Of a DNA stretch of 64,000 bases, positions 34,231-45,004 are shown piece by piece (position 1 is the first letter of the stretch; the number at the start of each line of letters is the position of its first letter). Origin of the DNA: Variovorax sp. PBS-H4 (GTDB lineage: Bacteria > Pseudomonadota > Gammaproteobacteria > Burkholderiales > Burkholderiaceae_C); assembly GCF_901827205.1 (NCBI RefSeq), contig NZ_LR594675.1:806001-870000 (forward strand), given 5' to 3'. The position numbers were made by a program, and so were the translations under genes. The notes beneath the pieces are model-generated. The model was not told the DNA's origin. It saw only the letters and a program-made list of their open reading frames with translations, and searched no databases.

Positions 34231-34286
34231 CCCGGCACCAGACCCTTGCCCCAATTTCCCAACCTTGAGATCCTGAGGAGCCTACG

Positions 34287-34829
34287 ATGCCCAGAACCCT
34301 ACCCACGTCGCAACAAGTGCCGGCAGAGTCGAAGCCGACACTCGATATGTTCACCAAGAACATCGGCTTCACCCCGAACATGATGACGACCTTCGCGCAG
34401 AGCCCGATCGCATTCAACTCATGGGCCACACTGCTCGGCTCGCTGAGCAAGGTGCTGGACGTGAAGACACGCGACAGCATCGGCCTTGCGGTCTCGGAAG
34501 TGAACGGCTGCGATTACTGCCTCACGGTTCACAGCTTTACGGCCGAGCGGATGGCCAAGATGTCTGCCGACGAAATCATCCTCGCTCGGCTGGGACGAGC
34601 CACCGACCCGAAGCGGCAGGCTGCTGTCCAGTTCGCGCGCAAAGTGATCGAGAAGCGCGGCAAAGTCGGTGACGCCGATCTGCAAGCCGTTCGCGATGCC
34701 GGCTACACGGAGGCGCACGTCATCGAAATCGTCGCACTTGTGGCCATGTACTCTCTGACCAACTTCTTCAACAACGTGTTCGATCCGGAGAAGGACTTTC
34801 CCGTCGTTGCCCCGGCCGGTTCCATCTGA
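34287..34829 (+). CDS. AhpD-like / carboxymuconolactone decarboxylase-family protein
   Basis: 180 residues. The active-site motif is EVNGCDYCLTVHSFTAERMAK, a CxxC with a following His three residues on, as in AhpD peroxidases. FTPNMMTTFAQSPIAFNSW upstream and a C-terminal VALVAMYSLTNFFNNVF match the peroxidase-related subfamily. It would reduce peroxides using the redox Cys pair. The start has TGAGGAG 9 bases upstream. It lies 56 bases after the nitroreductase gene. Confidence 0.9.
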   Translation: MPRTLPTSQQVPAESKPTLDMFTKNIGFTPNMMTTFAQSPIAFNSWATLLGSLSKVLDVKTRDSIGLAVSEVNGCDYCLTVHSFTAERMAKMSADEIILARLGRATDPKRQAAVQFARKVIEKRGKVGDADLQAVRDAGYTEAHVIEIVALVAMYSLTNFFNNVFDPEKDFPVVAPAGSI

Positions 34830-34907
34830 ACGCAACTCGTCGCCCTGACCACGTCCGAGGGGCCTCGGAGGCGCAATGGCCCGGGCGAGTCAACAAGGAG
34901 AGATCTC

Positions 34908-35825
34908 ATGAAAGCGATTGTTGTGACGGACCGGGCGGCGGGAAGAGCCGGTATGAAGCTGGTGGATCGCCCCGATCCGGTGCCGGCGATCAACGACGTC
35001 GTCGTCCAGGTTTATGCGTCGGGGTTCGTCGGCACTGAGTTGGGGTGGCCTTCCACTTGGACTGATCGCGTCGGCAGGGACCGAACACCGTCCATTCCGG
35101 GACACGAGTTCGCCGGAGTGGTCAAGGCTCTCGGCTATGGCACGACAGGACTCTCGGTAGGCCAGCGGGTATTCGGCCTCACCGACTGGTATCGCAACGG
35201 TACCCTGGCGGAGTACGTGGCGGCCGAGGCCCGCAACCTGGCGCCTCTACCAGGGGATGTCGACTTTGCTGTGGGCGCCAGCCTGCCAATCTCGGGCCTC
35301 ACCGCGTGGCAGGGACTGTTCGATCATGGCCGCCTTCGTGCGGGCCAAACGGTACTCGCCCACGGCGCTGCCGGTGCTGTCGGATCCATCGTCACGCAAC
35401 TCGCGCGCGAGTTCGGCGCCTACGTCGTCGGTACCGGACGCGCCGCTGATCGTCAGGCTGCTCTGGATTTCGGCGCGAACGAGTTCGTCGACCTCGACAA
35501 CGAGGTCCTCGAAAGCGTCGGTGGAGTGGATCTGGTGTTCGATCTCATCGGCGGCGAGATCGGGAAACGGTCTGCACGCCTGGTGCGAGCAGGAGGAACG
35601 TTGGTCTCCGTCGTAGGGCCTTCAGAAGCACGGCCCACCGACGGCCTGGCGGTCGACTTCGTTGTCGAGTCCGACCGTGCACAACTGGGTGAGATCGTCC
35701 AGCGGGTGCGGGACGGACGACTGCGGACGCACATCGCCAGGGTCGTGCCCTTCGAAAATGCTGTCGCCGCCTTCAACCGTACCGAGAGGATCAATGGAAA
35801 GACAGTCATCCGGATTCGTCCGTGA
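34908..35825 (+). CDS. Medium-chain NADP-dependent quinone oxidoreductase
   Basis: 305 residues of the zinc-free quinone-oxidoreductase branch of the medium-chain dehydrogenases. IPGHEFAGVVKALGYG gives the catalytic-domain signature, LAHGAAGAVGSIVTQLAREFGAYVVGTGRA the NADPH-binding Rossmann motif, and DLVFDLIGGEIGKRS the downstream strand. No structural-zinc Cys cluster is present. It would reduce quinones or enones at the cost of NADPH. AAGGAGA precedes the ATG by 8 bases. Confidence 0.9.
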   Translation: MKAIVVTDRAAGRAGMKLVDRPDPVPAINDVVVQVYASGFVGTELGWPSTWTDRVGRDRTPSIPGHEFAGVVKALGYGTTGLSVGQRVFGLTDWYRNGTLAEYVAAEARNLAPLPGDVDFAVGASLPISGLTAWQGLFDHGRLRAGQTVLAHGAAGAVGSIVTQLAREFGAYVVGTGRAADRQAALDFGANEFVDLDNEVLESVGGVDLVFDLIGGEIGKRSARLVRAGGTLVSVVGPSEARPTDGLAVDFVVESDRAQLGEIVQRVRDGRLRTHIARVVPFENAVAAFNRTERINGKTVIRIRP

Positions 35826-35920
35826 CGACACGGCGGGAGCGCAGTTCCGCGTCCCTCCGGGGTCGTCGGTCACTTGCGCCACCGCATACGATTGTTGAGC
35901 ACTCTCACGTCCCAATTTCC

Positions 35921-36877
35921 ATGTCCGAAGTCGACTGGCTGAGCCAGCTCCTGCAGATGATCACCGTCACAGGCCGGCTGGAGGTCCGCTGCGCTTACGG
36001 CGCGCCTTGGCGCGTCTCCTGGCCCGAGGCCGCGGCAGACGAGATTCCGTACCACATCGTCCTCGAGGGCCGCGCCATCCTCAAAGACCCAAAGATGGAG
36101 ACGGCCGAGGAACTTGTGGGTGGAGACATTGTGCTGCTGCCTCATGGCTCGGAGCACGTGCTGGACGATGGCAGTGGACAGGCCCCGGCGCCTACACACA
36201 ATCGCCGAGATCCGGGAGGTTGGATGCTCAGCGAGAACGATAGGCAAGGCGAGCGTCTGGATCTGTTGTGCGGGAGGTTCTTTGTCAGGCAACCGCATCA
36301 CCGCTTGATTCGCAACTACCTGCCAACGAATGTCGTCATACGGGCGTCCGACAGCAATGTCGACGAAGGTGCCAGCACCGCTTCACAGCACCTGAGCAGT
36401 CTGATGGGCCTGATGCGGCTGGAGTCCACCAGCCAAAAGCTCGGCGGGAATGCCGTGCTGAACGCACTCTCCACAGCGCTGTTCACACTCGTACTGCGCG
36501 CAGCAAGCGAATCCGAGCACGCCCCCGCAGGCTTGTTGGCGTTGGCCGGGCATCCACGCCTGGCACCGGCCGTTTCAGCCCTGTTTGCTGATCCGGCCCG
36601 CCCCTGGAAGCTGCCGGAGCTGGCCGACTTGTGCAGCATGTCTCGCGCCACGTTTATGCGGCACTTTCAGGAAAAGCTCGGACGCTCGGCCATCGAACTG
36701 TTGACCGATATCCGAATGAGTCTCGCCTCCAACGAGTTGACGAACCCGGGGATCACAACTGCGGCAGTGGCGGAGTCTGTAGGGTATCAATCCGAGGCCG
36801 CATTCCGGCGTGCGTTTGCCCAGTGGATGGGAATGACACCCGGGCAATGGCGCCGTTCGGCGCGTCAGGCTCAATAG
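35921..36877 (+). CDS. AraC-family transcriptional regulator with N-terminal cupin
   Basis: 318 residues from the preferred ATG at 35921, where homology to cupin_6-type AraC regulators begins (VDWLSQLLQMITVTGRLEVRC). The cupin part has YHIVLEGRAIL and DIVLLPHGSEHVLDDG. The C-terminal two-helix-turn-helix domain has WKLPELADLCSMSRATFMRHFQEKLG and TTAAVAESVGYQSEAAFRRAFAQWMGMTP. An in-frame ATG 33 codons upstream overlaps the preceding stop but adds non-homologous sequence. It likely senses a small electrophile or drug and controls the nitroreductase-AhpD-oxidoreductase genes before it. Confidence 0.9.
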   Translation: MSEVDWLSQLLQMITVTGRLEVRCAYGAPWRVSWPEAAADEIPYHIVLEGRAILKDPKMETAEELVGGDIVLLPHGSEHVLDDGSGQAPAPTHNRRDPGGWMLSENDRQGERLDLLCGRFFVRQPHHRLIRNYLPTNVVIRASDSNVDEGASTASQHLSSLMGLMRLESTSQKLGGNAVLNALSTALFTLVLRAASESEHAPAGLLALAGHPRLAPAVSALFADPARPWKLPELADLCSMSRATFMRHFQEKLGRSAIELLTDIRMSLASNELTNPGITTAAVAESVGYQSEAAFRRAFAQWMGMTPGQWRRSARQAQ

Positions 36878-36928
36878 TGGCGGCTTTTTGTCGGTAGGTC
36901 GGATTGGGATTGTTCGCGACTGCATCGC

Positions 36929-37570
36929 TCAGGAGGCCCGCTGTTCAAGCAATCCCTTCAACGTCGCCAAGTCTCGTTGTACATGCGCAATATCTGCCTC
37001 AGAGCTTTCCTGGCTGACGCCGTCCAGTCGAGGCACTACGAAAGTCAGCATGCAGCCTTCCCCACAGGGCGTGACCCGGAACGCGTTGTGGACGGTGGCG
37101 CCATTCGGTAGCGTCACATGGTGGTCGAGGACGCCAAATGGGTTGGCGGGAACCATCGCGACTTCAACCTCGCCCATCGGCGAGTCGGCAAACCATTTGC
37201 CCTCACGTTGGTCGATGCCCCTGGCCAAGCCGGACGCCCAAAACGGCAGATTGTCCATTCGACTGGCGAAGGCATAGGCGACCTCCGCTGGAACTCCGAC
37301 TGCCTGGCTGACCACAGCCGGCTGTGACATTGGCGGCGGCGTCAGAGGGTCACTCGTTCGAATGCGGCGAACAACAAGCTCGTCAATCTCCAGCCGGCGA
37401 ATACGAGCCCGGCCCACGAGAAGCCGGCCGATGGACAAGGCCCCGATGGCAAGCGCACCGAATGCCGCGGCGCCCATCAGGACAGAGCCCAGCGCAGCCG
37501 TACCGACGGCCTGCGCGCCCGTTGCGGCCGCCGGCATGGCACGTGTGGACTTTGATGACATCGAGTTCAT
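36929..37570 (-). CDS. SRPBCC (polyketide cyclase/START-like) protein with N-terminal membrane segment
   Basis: 213 residues. The first part holds a glycine/alanine-rich hydrophobic segment (VGTAALGSVLMGAAAFGALAIGALSIG) and a basic stretch RIRRLEIDELVVRRIR, repeated-pattern sequence typical of pentapeptide-like membrane anchors. The second half is a helix-grip fold: VVSQAVGVPAEVAYAFASRMDNLPFWASGL and ending LTFVVPRLDGVSQESSEADIAHVQRDLATLKGLLE. Ligand unknown. AGGAG is 6-7 bases before the ATG. It is transcribed towards the AraC gene. Confidence 0.75.
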   Translation of the reverse strand: MNSMSSKSTRAMPAAATGAQAVGTAALGSVLMGAAAFGALAIGALSIGRLLVGRARIRRLEIDELVVRRIRTSDPLTPPPMSQPAVVSQAVGVPAEVAYAFASRMDNLPFWASGLARGIDQREGKWFADSPMGEVEVAMVPANPFGVLDHHVTLPNGATVHNAFRVTPCGEGCMLTFVVPRLDGVSQESSEADIAHVQRDLATLKGLLEQRAS

Positions 37571-37588
37571 TGGCACTCCTGTTAAACC

Positions 37589-37830
37589 GTGAGCCACTAC
37601 GGGCGCAATCACGCGCCTGAAGAGGCTCACGCAGCCAACGGCATGTCGACCGAGGACATGGTCGCGAGCAGGGCGGAAGCTGTCAACGCGGTGCCGCAGC
37701 GCACCCCCGGCGATGCGGACTTCGAAGCCGCGAGGCAGCGCTTCAGTGATCGCGGACCTCTCGTTCGCCGTCTGCGCGATTCGCTCGTGGAACATGCTCA
37801 ATGCCAGCTTTCGCATGCAAGTGCCGCAAT
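37589..37830 (+). pseudogene. Frameshifted carboxymuconolactone decarboxylase/AhpD-like remnant
   Basis: Two plus-strand frames together read like the C-terminal part of an AhpD-like protein. Frame A (from 37589) gives TPGDADFEAARQRFSDR, and frame B then gives IADLSFAVCAIRSWNMLNAS, which matches the usual order FSDRE-[LI]-[VA]-DL-xFAVxAI-xxWNxLN-xxFR. The switch occurs at about 37750. The sequence could be explained by an 8-base deletion between short ATCGCG repeats. The N-terminal half with the CxxC site is not found. The gene is therefore dead; it lies just before the glutathione transferase gene. The remainder of the 37571-37985 gap holds only that gene's ribosome-binding site. Confidence 0.55.
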
Positions 37831-37985
37831 CACAAGCGGCTTCGATTTCGCAGCGTTTGTTGAAGTTGGAGGGGTCAAAACTGCACCCCTGTTTACTGGT
37901 TCGGAGGCCGAAGCCCTCGAAATTTGCATGAATCTTGACGCCTCCTAGCCCTCCCACCGATGATTTCGACAGGAGAAGCCTCACG

Positions 37986-38639
37986 ATGACCATCACCATT
38001 TCCGCCTTCGAACGATCGCCCGATGGCGGCAAAGGCTTGGCGCGCGACACGCGCGTTCGCTGGGCGCTCGAAGAAGCTGGCCAACCCTACGAGGTTCGTC
38101 TCGTTTCTTTCCGTGCAATGAAGGAACCCGCCCATCTGGCCCTTCATCCCTTCGGCCAGATCCCCACCTACGAGGAAGACGATCTCTCGCTTTTCGAGAC
38201 AGGCGCGATCGTCCTGCACATCGCCGAGCGGCATACGGGCCTGTTGCCGGACGACGCGAATGCGCGAGCGCGCGCAATCATGTGGATGTTTGCCGCGCTC
38301 AATACCGTGGAGCCGGTGATCCTCGACCTGGTCACGGCTAGGATCCTGGAGCGCGACAAGCCATGGAGCAAGGAGCGCCTGCCGCTGGTCGAGGGTCGCG
38401 TGCGCGATCGCGCGGGCCAGCTTTCTGCTCGCCTCGGTGATGCCGAATGGCTCGATGGCGGGTTCAGCGCGGGCGACCTGATGATGGCGTCGGTGCTGCT
38501 CAGGCTGAGGCCATCAGGCATCCTGGACGAATTCCCGAGGCTTGCCGCTTATGTCGCCCGCGGGGAAGCGCGGCCCGCCTACAAGCGCGCATTCGCCGCC
38601 CAATGGGAAGTCAACGCAGGGAAGCCATCAGCCGCCTGA
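37986..38639 (+). CDS. Glutathione S-transferase
   Basis: 217 residues. The N-terminal thioredoxin-like domain has VRWALEEAGQPYEVRLV, FGQIPTYEEDDLSLFETGAIVLHIAE with the cis-proline and glutathione-binding E-T/S pair. The all-helical C-terminal domain includes FSAGDLMMASVLLRLR with the N-capping motif. It conjugates glutathione to electrophiles. AGGAG precedes the ATG at 37986 by 11 bases; a start 17 codons upstream is unlikely. It suits the detoxification theme of the neighbours. Confidence 0.9.
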   Translation: MTITISAFERSPDGGKGLARDTRVRWALEEAGQPYEVRLVSFRAMKEPAHLALHPFGQIPTYEEDDLSLFETGAIVLHIAERHTGLLPDDANARARAIMWMFAALNTVEPVILDLVTARILERDKPWSKERLPLVEGRVRDRAGQLSARLGDAEWLDGGFSAGDLMMASVLLRLRPSGILDEFPRLAAYVARGEARPAYKRAFAAQWEVNAGKPSAA

Positions 38640-38644
38640 TCGGA

Positions 38645-40135
38645 TCAATTCATGGGCCCTGCCCCCAGTCGCTGGAGCTTCTGTAACTCCGCAGCAGAGA
38701 ACTCCGGCGACTGCACGCACCCGAACGCCATCGCTTCGCTGGCAAACCGGCTCGCCGCCTCCGGCAGCGCGTCCCGGCCTTGCAGCCGGAATGAAATCGG
38801 CGCGAGTGGACCGAAGAGCAGGGCACGCTGAAGCTCGGGCCAGCGCGCGGGCTCAGGCTCGACGCCCGCAGCACGCGCGAAGAGCAGCGCGATCAGGTTC
38901 GCCTTCGTCTTCTGCGGCTGCCCGCGCCGCGCGCGGAAACCGGCAATGCCCCGCTGCATTTCTTCGTCGGTCGGCGCGGCAACGGCGCCGCTCCATGCGT
39001 AGGCCAGCCACCGCGCCTGCAATTCAAGCGGCGGAAACATCGGCCCGGACTGGTCCCACATGCCCACGAATGCGAGCCCCGGCAGCTCCGGATGAAAGGT
39101 GTGCTTGTAGAGGTCGATGTGCTGCGCATCCAGGTCGAGCGTGCGGCGGATCGCTTCGCTCAGAAAGGGCAGGCTCAGCTCGAAGCCCGTGCCGAAGAGG
39201 ATGCCGTCGAACGCCTCCGTTCGCCCGTCGGTGAACCTGACCTGCGTGCCGTCGACCCTGTCGACCCAAGGCCGCACCTCGATGCGGCCCTCGGCAACCA
39301 GGGGAAGGTAATGCTGGCTCAGCGTCAGGCCAGCGTCGAAGATGCTGTCGGCGGGCTTCGGCGCGCCGTATTGTTCCGGGCTGCCTACCGCGTCGAGCAC
39401 CAGTTCCTTCAGCATCGCACCGAATTCGGCGGGCGGCAGCGACTCCTCTGCGAGTGCCTGGTAGCGCGTGAACACGCGGTGGTCGGAGGGGACGCCGGCG
39501 ATGAGCTTGGGAAGCACGTAGCGCTGTCGGCGGTTGCAGACGACGACGCGTTCCGCGCCGAGCATGCAGAGGTCGCTCGCAATCTCGAGGGCGCTGATGG
39601 CACAGCCGGCCACGAGAACGCGCTTGCCTCGGTACCGTTGAGGGTCCTTGTAGGCCCTGGTATGCGCCACGCCGGCATCGCCCGAGAACGACTCCAGGCC
39701 CTGCACCTGCGGCACGCACGCCTGCTGGAACCGGCCGCTGGCGACCACGACTTTCTCGAAGATTTCTTCCTGGGCGCCGTGCCGCACCGCCCAGCCGCCG
39801 CGCGCTGCCCGGATCTCGCGTACCGGCGTATTCAGGCGGGTCCGAGCCGGCAGGTCGAAGCGGGCCGCGTAGCGCTGGAGGTATTCGCCGATCTCTCGGT
39901 TGGAGGGATAGGTGGCCAGCCCCGGCGCGTGCGGCAGGTCGCTGAATTGCGTGAGCACGCGGCTGGTGTTCGTACGCATCGACGGCCATACGCCGCTGCA
40001 ACTGGCGTCACCGCTCCACTGGCCACCCGGCGTCGCCGCCTGCTCGAACAACACGGGCGCGAAGCCTTCCGACCCAAGGTAACGCGCGGCGACCAACCCG
40101 CCCGGCCCGGCACCGATGACTGCGACTTTCTGCAT
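38645..40135 (-). CDS. Flavin-containing (FMO/Baeyer-Villiger-type) monooxygenase
   Basis: 496 residues. The FAD motif is VAVIGAGPGGLVAARYLGS at the N-terminus. The FMO fingerprint FxGxxxHxxxY is seen in SFSGDAGVAHTRAYKDP. The NADPH Rossmann motif reads VLVAGCAISALEIASDL, with Ala replacing the second Gly of GxGxSA. ATGFE-type sequence near the middle (GILFGTGFELSLPF) and a C-terminal GMWDQSGPMFPPLELQARW follow the family. It would oxygenate an amine, sulfide or ketone. The ATG at 40135 has GAGGAAAG upstream; a longer frame adds a non-homologous 28-residue leader. It converges on the glutathione transferase gene with a 5-base gap. Confidence 0.9.
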   Translation of the reverse strand: MQKVAVIGAGPGGLVAARYLGSEGFAPVLFEQAATPGGQWSGDASCSGVWPSMRTNTSRVLTQFSDLPHAPGLATYPSNREIGEYLQRYAARFDLPARTRLNTPVREIRAARGGWAVRHGAQEEIFEKVVVASGRFQQACVPQVQGLESFSGDAGVAHTRAYKDPQRYRGKRVLVAGCAISALEIASDLCMLGAERVVVCNRRQRYVLPKLIAGVPSDHRVFTRYQALAEESLPPAEFGAMLKELVLDAVGSPEQYGAPKPADSIFDAGLTLSQHYLPLVAEGRIEVRPWVDRVDGTQVRFTDGRTEAFDGILFGTGFELSLPFLSEAIRRTLDLDAQHIDLYKHTFHPELPGLAFVGMWDQSGPMFPPLELQARWLAYAWSGAVAAPTDEEMQRGIAGFRARRGQPQKTKANLIALLFARAAGVEPEPARWPELQRALLFGPLAPISFRLQGRDALPEAASRFASEAMAFGCVQSPEFSAAELQKLQRLGAGPMN

Positions 40136-40252
40136 GGCTTTCCTCCTCGGCGCATTGTCGACGCAGCACGCCGCCCGAGGTTTGCAACTGCCGTGCCTGA
40201 TCGCAAAGCGCCGCCTCATGCCGCGAGGGTTCGCGCCCCCCCGAACACCGGC

Positions 40253-40573
40253 TCAGTTGAGCGCGGCGCCTCGGTACTCGGCCAACTCCGTGCGCTGGAA
40301 CTCGCCGACGGGCAGCCTCCTGTCTTCCAGGCCCGGGAAACGACCGACGACCTCGCCGCGCTCCCGCACCCAGCAGCCTTTCAACGTCTCGCTGCCCCAC
40401 CAGGTCAGGTAGGCGACACGAGCGAGGCCCTGGCAGTCGCCCTGGGCGTCGGTGAGGCTCATCACGTCGAAATCGGCACCGTTGGTGGTGTAGAGGATGC
40501 CCGGCTGCAGATTGCAGGCAGCGAGCAGCGCGCAGCCCAAGGCGAGCGCGGGGACGGAAAGAGGTGGCTTCAT
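40253..40573 (-). CDS. Small hypothetical lipoprotein
   Basis: 106 residues. The N-terminus is a lipoprotein signal ending ALLAAC. The mature part has two further Cys residues (GDCQGLARVAYL and LKGCWVRERGEVV) that may form a disulfide. No named family is recognised. GGAG lies 6-7 bases before the ATG. It sits upstream of the monooxygenase gene on the same strand, 117 bases away. Confidence 0.72.
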   Translation of the reverse strand: MKPPLSVPALALGCALLAACNLQPGILYTTNGADFDVMSLTDAQGDCQGLARVAYLTWWGSETLKGCWVRERGEVVGRFPGLEDRRLPVGEFQRTELAEYRGAALN

Positions 40574-40786
40574 GTCATGCTCCCTGACGGTCGAACCCCT
40601 CGACCGCATAGGCCGATTGGGCATTCGGGCACCCGATCCGTCATCCTCCGGGAGGACGAGGAAACGAGCCAGGGCAGGCGCAGGCGGACAGAAGGTTGGG
40701 GATGAGCCCCTACAAGGCGTTCGACCGGCAAGCCTTAAATTCGACGGCTCTTCGATCTATTTTTACAACATCTTTCGGAGTTGGAA

Positions 40787-42297
40787 ATGAGCGCAAGCAC
40801 CCTGTCGCCGGGCGACAGCCACCAAGACGAGCACGAGGATGGGCTGCTCAGAATGGGCGTGCCCGGCCTCGACGACGTACTCGGCGGCGGGCTCACCGCC
40901 CACCGGCTGTACCTCCTCGAGGGCGCCCCGGGCGCCGGCAAGACGACGGTGGCGATCCAGTTCCTGCGCGAGGGCGTGGTCAGGGGGGAGGCGGTGCTGT
41001 ACGTCACCCTTTCCGAAACGACGCAGGAGCTGCAGGGCGTGGCGACCTCCCACGGCTGGGATCTGAGCGGCATCGAAGTGCGCGAGATGCTGCCGGCGCA
41101 GGACGCTCTGGAGCCGGACGACCAATACACGATGTTCCATCCCTCGGAGGTCGAGCTCGGCGAGACCACGCTCAGGATCCTGGCCGACGTCGACAAGATC
41201 AAGCCCAGCCGGGTGGTGTTCGACTCGCTGTCCGAGCTGCGCCTGCTGGCGGGCGGGTCGCTGCGCTACCGCCGGCAGATCCTGGCGCTCAAGCAGTTCT
41301 TCACCGGCCGGCAATGCGCGGTCCTGCTGCTCGACGACCTCACGGCCACCGACCAGGACCTGCAGGTGCAGAGCATCGCGCACGCGGTGATCCGGCTGGA
41401 GCAGCTCAACCCCGATTACGGCGCATCCCGCCGGCGGCTGGTGGTCACCAAGTACCGGGGCAAGGAGTTCCGCGGCGGCTACCACGACTACAAGATCGCC
41501 CGCGGCGGGCTGCAGGTGTTTCCGCGGCTGGTGGCCTCGGAGCACTCGCTCCTGGTGCAGCAGACCCGCATTGCCAGCGGGCTGCCCGCGCTGGATGAAC
41601 TGCTCGGCGGCGGCATCGAGAGAGGCACCAGCACGCTCTTCGTGGGTGCGCCGGGCACCGGCAAGTCGAGCGTGGCAGTCCAGTTCGCCGTTGCAGCGGC
41701 CAAGCGAGGCGAACACGCGGCCCTCTTCATCTTCGACGAGAGCATCAACACCCTGCGTACGCGCTGCGTGGGCCTGGGCATGGACCTGGAACCCTACCTC
41801 GCGTCAGGACACATCCAGGTCCGGCAGATCGACCCGGCGGAGTTGTCGCCGGGCGAGTTCGTCCATGAGATCCGCATGGCCGTCGAGCAGCAGGGCGCGA
41901 CGGTGGTGGTGATCGACAGCCTGAACGGCTATCTCAACGCCATGCCCGACGAGCGCTTCCTGATCGTCCAGCTCCATGAGCTGCTGACTTACCTCGGTCA
42001 GCACGGTGTGGCCACCATGCTCATCGGCGCCCAGCATGGCTTGATCGGCATGCAGATGCAGACGCCGGTCGATGCAAGCTACCTCGCCGATTCGGTGGTG
42101 CTGCTGCGCTACTTCGAGGACGAGGGCGAAGTGAGGCAGGCGATCTCGGTGCTGAAGAAGCGCGGCGGTGCGCACGAGCGCAGCATCCGCGCCTTCTCGC
42201 TCGATGCGCAGGGCATCCATGTCGGGCCGCCGCTGCGCAACTTCAGGGGCATTCTCACCGGCATTCCGATCCCGATCGACGGAGTTCGGACGCCATC

Positions 42298-42301
<4 letters not shown>
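40787..42301 (+). CDS. KaiC-like double RecA-domain ATPase
   Basis: 504 residues with two KaiC/RAD55 domains. Walker A is GAPGAGKTT at 46-54 and GAPGTGKSS at 287-295. The residues corresponding to cyanobacterial KaiC's catalytic Glu pairs read Ser-Glu (TLSETTQE) and Asp-Glu (FIFDESIN). In the CII phosphosite loop, TPVDASYLADSVVLL, Thr426 and Ser431 are kept and Thr432 is replaced by Tyr; numbering matches the cyanobacterial protein. The C-terminal A-loop region is shortened. ATG 40787 has CGGAG 7 bases upstream, and an in-frame TTG at 40781 abuts it. The stop overlaps the next start as GTGA. No kaiA or kaiB is present here. Confidence 0.92.
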
Positions 42302-43833
<1,532 letters not shown>

Positions 43834-43849
43834 GCGGGCGCGCGGCCGG

Positions 43850-44908
43850 TCAGCCGACCGCCACGCCCACCTTCGCGCCGGCCGCCACGATCTCGCTCCA
43901 GGTCGCGTCGTCGATCCAGATGCCCTCGCGCTCGCGCGCGGCGCGCGCCTTCCGCTCGGGCTCGCCGGCAATCTGCACGCCTTCGAAGCCCTGGCCCGGC
44001 GGGCTCTGGCGCAGCCAGTCGATGAAGGCGCGTGCCTCCTGCTCGAAGCTGGCCTGCGTGCCGAGTTTCGCCGGGTCGATGACGATGGCCAGCATGCCGT
44101 TCAGCACGGTGCGCGCCGTGTCCGGGGGACGGTGCCAGGTGCCGCTGCCCGTGAGCGCGCCGCCCAGCAGCTCGCACGCCACGGCCATGCCGTAGCCCTT
44201 GTGCTCGCCGAAGGTCATCAACGCGCCGAACAGGCCGTTGCCCTGCGGCACCACCACCACGCCCGGATCGTCGGTCGGGGCGCCGTGCTCGTCGATCAGG
44301 TAGCCCGGCGGCACCCGCTCGCCCTTGTTGTGGGCCACGCGCATCTTGCCCTGCGCGACGCGGCTGGTCGCGTAGTCGAGGATGAAGGGCGGGGCGCCCG
44401 CCAGGGGAATGCCGATGCAGCAGGGATTGGTGCCGAAGCGCCCGTCGCCGCCGCCCCACGGCGCGACCACGGGGCGCGAAAGCACGTTGACGAAGTGCAT
44501 CGAGACCAGGCCCGCTTCGGTCGCCATCTCGGCGAAGTGGCCGATGCGGCCCAGGTGGTGGGCGTTGGCGAGGGAAAGAACGCAGGTGCCGTGCAGCTTC
44601 GCGCGGTCGATGGCCATCCGCATGGCCTGCACGCCGACGACCTGCCCGTAGCCGCGCTGGCCATCGAGGGCGAGCATGGGTCCGCTGTCGAGGTTGATCT
44701 TCACGGCGGCATTGGGCTTCAGACCGCCCTCGGCTGCTGCGTCGACGTACCGGGGGACCATGCCCACACCGTGCGAGTCATGGCCGCTGAGATTGGCGAG
44801 CACCAGGTTGGCAGCGACCTGCTCGGCTTCTGCGGGAGTGCTGCCGGTGCCGGCGATGATGGACGCGACCTGGGCGCGGAGCGTGGAGGCCTGGACAGTT
44901 TGAGGCAT
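43850..44908 (-). CDS. Ldh2/malate-lactate dehydrogenase-family NAD(P)-dependent oxidoreductase
   Basis: 352 residues of the YlbC/YiaK/Ldh2 family, which reduces 2-keto acids (malate, ureidoglycolate, sulfolactate, diketogulonate). Conserved segments include NLSGHDSHGVGMVPRYVD (catalytic His and Asp region), GQRGYGQVVGVQAMRMAID, FGTNPCCIGIPL and PQGNGLFGALMTFGEHKGYGMAVACELLGGALTGSG. Some family members sit with TRAP transporters, as here. It is the last gene of the minus-strand cluster after the UxaA-type dehydratase. Substrate is unproven; a keto-sugar acid is the likely class. Confidence 0.88.
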   Translation of the reverse strand: MPQTVQASTLRAQVASIIAGTGSTPAEAEQVAANLVLANLSGHDSHGVGMVPRYVDAAAEGGLKPNAAVKINLDSGPMLALDGQRGYGQVVGVQAMRMAIDRAKLHGTCVLSLANAHHLGRIGHFAEMATEAGLVSMHFVNVLSRPVVAPWGGGDGRFGTNPCCIGIPLAGAPPFILDYATSRVAQGKMRVAHNKGERVPPGYLIDEHGAPTDDPGVVVVPQGNGLFGALMTFGEHKGYGMAVACELLGGALTGSGTWHRPPDTARTVLNGMLAIVIDPAKLGTQASFEQEARAFIDWLRQSPPGQGFEGVQIAGEPERKARAAREREGIWIDDATWSEIVAAGAKVGVAVG

Positions 44909-44971
44909 TGAAAATGTTCCTGGGGATTGGGTAATGGGTATTGAGTATTGGGCCGAGTGCCCCCAGTCCCG

Positions 44972-44992
44972 CCCTCCGCCGGAAGGGGAGGG
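44972..44992 (-). other. GC-rich hairpin between the UxaA-type and Ldh2-type genes
   Basis: CCCTCC and GGAGGG (within GGGGAGGG) form a stem around GCCGGAAG in the 96-base gap just 3' of the dehydratase gene. No T-run follows. It could protect the upstream mRNA end or reduce read-through into the Ldh2-type gene. Confidence 0.4.
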
Positions 44993-45004
44993 TGCAAGAC
45001 AAAA

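Noticed and set aside
40574..40786. kaiB or kaiA near the KaiC-like gene
   Set aside because: No thioredoxin-fold KaiB-like or KaiA-like frame is present within several kilobases on either strand.
44909..45004. Tandem-like GGGTAATGGGTATTGAGTATTGGG stretch as a microsatellite
   Set aside because: The units differ in length and sequence; it is an imperfect GT/GGG-rich stretch with no clear copy number.
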